In this document: one piece after another, positions 60,365 through 64,000 of the stretch
Numbering within the stretch: position 1 is the first letter of the stretch
How the letters are laid out: every line of letters starts with the position of its first letter
Assembly: GCF_003339775.1 (NCBI RefSeq)
Contig: NZ_CP031088.1
Coordinates: forward strand, 930,001-994,000
Origin: Spiroplasma phoeniceum P40
Lineage (GTDB): Bacteria > Bacillota_I > Bacilli_A > Mycoplasmatales > Mycoplasmataceae
Reading direction: 5' to 3'
Length of the DNA: 64,000 nucleotides
Notes under the pieces: generated by a model
Seen by the model: the letters and a program-made list of their open reading frames with translations, nothing else
Databases searched by the model: none
Told to the model about the DNA's origin: nothing
Program-made: the position numbers and the translations under genes

Positions 60365-61371
60365 TTATTTACCTCCTTTTTGTAAATTTTCAACTAATCT
60401 TGTTGCTCCCATTTTTTCTAAATCTTCTAAACTATCAAAATTAACATAATCTCAATAAGTCAATGATTTATCTTTAACTCTGTCATTTTTAATATCTCTA
60501 ACAAATTGTAAATATTTTGTATCATAATTCATAACATCTAATAAAGATACTGTAATTTTAAAATTACGCATACCAATAGCACTAGCATTTTTTAATTTTA
60601 CTTTTTTACCATTAGCAGAACGCTTAACACTTTCAGATTTTCAAATATCATAATTATCTTTATCTTTAAAAATACCAATATTAAATTTAAACTTAGGAAA
60701 AAATCAAATAAAATATTTTAATATTCCCTTAAATTGTAAAAGCGGTGTTTTGCAGTCTAAAGGCAACATTAATGCGGTTGCTAACTCTCTATATTCTACT
60801 CAATGATGTTTTTCTCTTTGTCCAATAAATACAACATTAATATCATATTGACGCATAAGAACCAAAATCGGAATAACGCCACTATATTTTTTCATAGCAC
60901 CATCTTTAACCTCATTAGCAGGAATATATAAAGCCATTTCATCTAAAACAACTAAATTACTTTCACTATAAGGTATCGGATTTTTTAAATTATTATTATC
61001 AAACATATCAAATGTTCCTAGTGCGATATCATTGTTAAAAATTGGATAATTAGAATATTTAGTTTCATATTTTGAATATATTAATAAATAGTTGCTAACG
61101 CTGTTTCCCCAGAACCTAAATCACCAATCACCATCGTTATAGGGCTTTGTTTAATAGTTTTAAAAAATGCAAGTTGACTTTTTAAGTCTTTAAAAAATAA
61201 AAATATTACATATATACTAAATATATAAACAAAAACTATAAAAATAATATTTAATCAACCACTAAATATATTTTTTTTAAATATAATTAAACAATTTAAA
61301 ACAATCATAATTAATGTAAAAAATCAATTCATTAAATATCAATTTATAATTCATTTTCTAATATTTAACAT
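60365..61371 (-). pseudogene. Zot-like ATPase of plectrovirus B, frameshifted, Walker A lysine lost
   Basis: N-terminal membrane part from MLNIRKWIINWYLMNWFFTL. Walker A reads GDLGSGET with Glu codon at 61105-61107 where Lys is required. The frame then breaks at once (61098-61104) and resumes as SNYLLIYSKYE...NLVVLDEMALYI (Walker B). C-terminal VFIGQREKHHWVEYRE matches A. Not functional. Confidence 0.8.
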
Positions 61372-61569
61372 TTAAGATACCACCTTACATATTTTAAAAA
61401 TCATATAAATAACAAACCATATAGTAAAGAAAATAAACAATCACATAACTACCATACAGACATAATATTCAACAGTTTTATCAATCAAACCTAATTTATT
61501 AGCGGGAATAAAAAAAGCAAACTGATATAAACATTGATAAACTTTATCTAAAAACTGATTTCAAGTCAT
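61372..61569 (-). CDS. Plectrovirus B membrane protein, 65 aa
   Basis: Homologue of 54325-54534 (MTWNQFLDKVYQCLYQFAFF, then a hydrophobic helix). The ATG overlaps the previous stop. Confidence 0.65.
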
Positions 61570-61733
61570 TAACAAAACCACCTAAATATCAATCTAAATA
61601 TTCAAAATATAACACCAATAATAAAAGTTAAAAACAAAGTAAAACAAATATAAACCAAAGCCGGTGGCATATCTACACCAAATATAATCTGCATAAATTC
61701 AATATAAATATCAAAGACACTTTTTTCTAACAT
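61569..61733 (-). CDS. Plectrovirus B membrane protein, 54 aa
   Basis: Homologue of 54534-54692 (FDIYIEFMQIIFGVDMP). AGAAAGGAATAAATAAA precedes the ATG. Confidence 0.65.
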
Positions 61734-61766
61734 TTTATTTATTCCTTTCTTTTCAGTAATATTCAA

Positions 61767-61793
61767 TACTTTTTAACTTTTTAGGGGTTAAAA
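61767..61793. repeat. Inverted repeat left of coat gene (B)
   Basis: 27 bp, perfect partner of 62032-62058; a further 9 bp (AGTAATATT/AATATTACT) pairs outside. No sequence similarity to the A repeat. Confidence 0.85.
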
Positions 61794-61797
61794 ACTA

Positions 61798-61989
61798 CTA
61801 ATATCCGTGTATTAATTTTCGCAAAGTTTCAATCCCTAAAACAACGAACATTAATACAATCGGAATAATTAAAATAGCGTTTGCACCCAAAAAGGCTAAA
61901 AATCAAGTTGTAAAACCTCCGGCTCATTTAGCAAGCATTCCGGCTCAACCCTCAATCGCTTTAATAATTCCTGTTGTACCTGCATCCAT
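61798..61989 (-). CDS. Plectrovirus B major coat protein, 63 aa
   Basis: MDAGTTGIIKAIEGWAGMLA, then FLGANAILIIPIVLMFVVLG and IETLRKLIHGY. Intact, flanked by 27-bp inverted repeats as in A. AGAAAGGAAAATATATTTT precedes the ATG. Confidence 0.8.
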
Positions 61990-62031
61990 AAAATATATTT
62001 TCCTTTCTAAATTAATAACTAGTATCAATAT

Positions 62032-62058
62032 TTTTAACCCCTAAAAAGTTAAAAAGTA
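62032..62058. repeat. Inverted repeat right of coat gene (B)
   Basis: Partner of 61767-61793. Confidence 0.85.
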
Positions 62059-62075
62059 ATATAAAATATTACTAA

Positions 62076-62249
62076 TTAAATTTTATTAATAACTTTTTGT
62101 TGTCTTATTTGTTCTTTAAGAGATTTAATAATTCCACGATTATTTTTAATTTCTTTGCGATGTTTAAACGCTACAATGCTATCAGCAATATAAAATATTA
62201 AAACCAAAAATAATGTAATAAACACCATAATATATAAAAATGTAATCAT
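62076..62249 (-). CDS. Small membrane protein, 57 aa
   Basis: ATG 62249 is chosen for AAAAGGAGGTTAAATA upstream. MITFLYIMVFITLFLVLIFY membrane helix, then a basic coiled tail (KEIKNNRGIIKSLKEQIRQQ). Replaces A's 60-aa gene at this position. Confidence 0.6.
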   Translation of the reverse strand: MITFLYIMVFITLFLVLIFYIADSIVAFKHRKEIKNNRGIIKSLKEQIRQQKVINKI

Positions 62250-62250
62250 A

Positions 62251-62430
62251 TTATTTAACCTCCTTTTGTTTTCTTTTTTCCAATTCAACTTTTAATTTTC
62301 GAATTTTTTTACTTTGTCTTAAAATTATTGATGTTTCTTTTTCTTTAATAATTTTTATAATTCCAGCAATAAAATAAGCATAAATCGGCACCATAAAAAA
62401 TATTAAAATACCTGCTGATACATATTCCAA
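62251..62430 (-). CDS. Small membrane protein, TTG start, 59 aa
   Basis: AAAAGGAGG lies 9 nt before TTG 62430; a longer ATG frame would place the ribosome site inside the gene. A membrane helix (SAGILIFFMVPIYAYFIAGI) and a basic coiled tail. Confidence 0.55.
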   Translation of the reverse strand: MEYVSAGILIFFMVPIYAYFIAGIIKIIKEKETSIILRQSKKIRKLKVELEKRKQKEVK

Positions 62431-62474
62431 ATTAATCAGCCTCCTTTTCATTTTTTCTATTATTAACTTTATTT

Positions 62475-62669
62475 TTAATTCATAAAATTAATTGAACAAT
62501 ATAAGAACCTATTAATGTTCAAAACATATAAATATCCAACATCCATTAAAATTGCTATTAAACCGAATTTTTTTAAAAAAAATTCTAATTCTTTAACATC
62601 AACACAAGCAGGTATTAATAATGACCCAAAAACAATTCATAAAATAAAATATGAATTAAAATTTTTCAT
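62475..62669 (-). CDS. Hydrophobic protein, possibly frameshifted, 64 aa
   Basis: Opens MKNFNSYFILWIVFGSLLIP. After LYVLN the good-looking hydrophobic sequence continues in another frame (TLIGSYIVQLILWIKNKVNN), so this ORF is probably truncated by a frameshift near 62515. Confidence 0.5.
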
Positions 62670-62696
62670 CAATTATTTTTTAAAAAATTTAATACT

Positions 62697-62780
62697 TTAA
62701 TTTTCATTCCAATTTTCCTTTACTGCTTCTCATCGCTCGTTAGTAATTTCATCTATCGAAACCAAATATGACCTTAACAT
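62697..62780 (-). CDS. 27-aa peptide sharing a motif with the siphophage
   Basis: AGAGGAATTA precedes the ATG. MLRSYLVSIDEITNERW matches the phage peptide at 22237-22356 in 14 of 17 positions, with synonymous differences. Confidence 0.55.
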
Positions 62781-62824
62781 TAATTCCTCTAATTTAACAA
62801 TAATTTATCTTTATTCTTTGCTCA

Positions 62825-62911
62825 TTATTTAACCTTAACAATTTTTTTATGTTTAGGACAAATAATATCTTGTCTATTACATAAATAACAATCTATTTTT
62901 TTCTTAGTCAT
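62825..62911 (-). CDS. 28-aa zinc-knuckle peptide (B)
   Basis: Homologue of 55629-55715, almost identical (MTKKKIDCYLCNRQDIICPK). Confidence 0.6.
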   Translation of the reverse strand: MTKKKIDCYLCNRQDIICPKHKKIVKVK

Positions 62912-63035
62912 TATCTAACCTAGAATAATATTGATTAATTAAAACAACATTTTTATTAACACAATTTCAACAATAACGAGACCCATTTTTTCAAACAATA
63001 TCATTAATACAAACCATACATAACTGTTGTTGCAT
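62904..63035 (-). CDS. 43-aa zinc-ribbon peptide (B)
   Basis: Homologue of 55708-55839 with two Glu-to-Lys changes. All four Cys are kept. Confidence 0.65.
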
Positions 63036-63036
63036 A

Positions 63037-63401
63037 TTAACTATTGCTTTCTGTTATTGTTGAATTATTAGAATATTTATTAATAAAATCTTGTTGTTTA
63101 TTGTATGGAACAACTTTAACAACGCTAACTTTGTTATATTTTCTTCCCGTTTTTCTATCAGTGACAACCGGAAATTTAATATCAATTAAATAATAATTAC
63201 CTTTTTTCATTTCTGGTAATTCATTAGCCAATTTACTTTCTTTATTATATATTCGTCTGGCATTGGCATATAATCTTCATCAAGTTGCATAAAGGTAAAA
63301 ATATCAAAAAATAAACCTTTATTATCATTTTTTTCACCATCTTTTTCTTTACTATCCATTTGATGGTTAAAATCAATTTGAGCTAATAATACTTTATACA
63401 T
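63037..63401 (-). pseudogene. Homologue of the 104-aa ssDNA-binding candidate, frameshifted
   Basis: N-terminal piece MYKVLLAQIDFNHQMDSKEK ends at 63207. The C-terminal piece (KLANELPEMKKGNYYLIDIK...NKYSNNSTITESNS) is in another frame; the shift lies near 63232-63245. The last 17 residues equal those of A, and that DNA is near-identical, suggesting recent exchange. Confidence 0.7.
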
Positions 63402-63792
63402 AATAAAGTACTCCTTTCTTCACTTAATTAAGTAAATAAAGGTTTCATATAGTTTAAAACTTTAAATAATTATAAATGCTGAAAATAAATTAAAAATAAT
63501 TAACAAATTAATTGAAAAATATAATTAAAAATGAATATAAATATAAATGCAAAATAAAAACATTTATTTATATTTAAAGTTTCGTGTCAGAAAACCTTTA
63601 TTGGTTTGAATACTTAAATATAACTAAATGTTATAAATAATATTCTAATTTAATTTTACATAACAAAATAAATATGTCAACTATTACATATTTTCATAAC
63701 AAAAAATAAATTTATTTATAAATTTACATTCTCAACTTGTTTTTTTCTTTTTTTTTGTTTTAATTAATTATGTGGTATAGGTCGTGTCAGAA
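63402..63792. other. Plectrovirus B intergenic region after rep
   Basis: No gene. It has the same layout as A: the GTGTCAGAA motif with AAACC/GGTTT hairpin (63577-63613), AT-rich promoter-like sequence and a broken T run. Confidence 0.5.
63577..63613. promoter_or_regulatory. Motif TCGTGTCAGAAA plus hairpin (B)
   Basis: Equivalent of 56318-56354 with a different core. The same core occurs near the rep stop (about 63783-63791). Confidence 0.6.
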
Positions 63793-64000
63793 CTATGCTA
63801 CACAAGGAGTATTTTCCATTTGGAAAGTACTTTTTTTTATATATTTTTGTTTACCTAAATTAAGGTATTTATCATATTTTTTTCGAATTATATACCTATC
63901 TAAATCAGATATTTTATGAAAAAACCGAAATATTTTTTTATCATATGGAACATATTCTTCCATTTGTCAAAAATAATCACTATGTCAATCACTATCAATA
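63793..64000 (-). CDS. rep: Rolling-circle Rep of plectrovirus B, C-terminal part only
   Basis: The last 68 codons match A's Rep (FWQMEEYVPYDKKIFRFF, KKSTFQMEN); the rest lies beyond the window. The open part has no lesion, so its state is unknown. Confidence 0.8.

Larger units (their letters stand above)
58781..64000 (-). mobile_element. Integrated plectrovirus B, degenerate, cut by window end
   Basis: Same gene order as A but diverged in sequence. P1, the 78-aa homologue, Zot and the 104-aa homologue all carry frameshifts or stops. It ends inside rep at the window edge. Tandem with A. Confidence 0.85.

Noticed and set aside
1-64000. Reading all UGA codons as stops (heavily pseudogenised genome)
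   Set aside because: Conserved phage proteins stay in frame through dozens of UGA codons placed where Trp is expected, so genetic code 4 applies.

Overview
The window is mollicute DNA, most likely Spiroplasma. Base composition is extremely AT-rich, UGA is read as tryptophan in almost every gene (a standard-code ORF search breaks genes at each UGA), and the right end holds SpV1-type plectrovirus genomes, which are typical of Spiroplasma. All coordinates below use genetic code 4. I see no chromosomal housekeeping genes: the whole window is mobile DNA.

Layout. (1) Positions 1-18754 are the right-hand part of one prophage copy. (2) Positions 18760-52097 are one complete copy of the same ~33.3 kb tailed temperate phage, head-to-tail with the first and separated from it by 5 bp (ATAAT). 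Bases 1-18759 recur at 33345-52102. The only difference I found by eye is one missing T in a Panacea-type antitoxin gene. (3) Positions 52103-64000 are two tandem minus-strand plectrovirus genomes. A (about 52103-58780) looks mostly intact. B (about 58781 to window end) has frameshifts and stops in at least four genes. The phage array ends inside the plectrovirus A P1 (adsorption protein) gene, so the siphophage appears to have inserted into an integrated plectrovirus.

Phage organisation from its left end (18760): small early genes; an AT-rich iteron array (candidate origin); a solitary DNA methyltransferase; a possible ECF transporter S component; many small Cys-rich or acidic ORFs; a pentapeptide protein; a recombination block (Gp157-like, PD-(D/E)XK exonuclease, SSB, RecT, HNH); an M.SssI-like cytosine methyltransferase; a type II restriction-modification pair; a GC-rich candidate cos; TerS and TerL. 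Across the unit boundary follow portal, protease-capsid fusion, head-tail connectors, tail tube, tail chaperones with a -1 frameshift site, a short tape measure, Dit, baseplate hub, tRNA-Ser(GCU), Panacea-type toxin-antitoxin, tail fibre operon, holin candidates, a lipoprotein and, at the right end, an ISLre2/UPF0236-type DDE transposase. I found no tyrosine or serine integrase, no CI-like repressor and no endolysin. The last is expected for a wall-less host.

The most unusual features are these: (a) TIR-like ends plus a UPF0236 transposase, suggesting a siphophage that integrates by DDE transposition; (b) a 273-bp inverted repeat giving the tail fibre and a divergently encoded lipoprotein the same domain; (c) one near-identical sigma70-type promoter used at six places in the phage, often driving structured non-coding RNA; (d) divergent plectroviruses that keep the same coat-flanking inverted-repeat architecture and carry genome-specific motifs around rep. 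Family assignments come from motif recognition only; no database search was possible.
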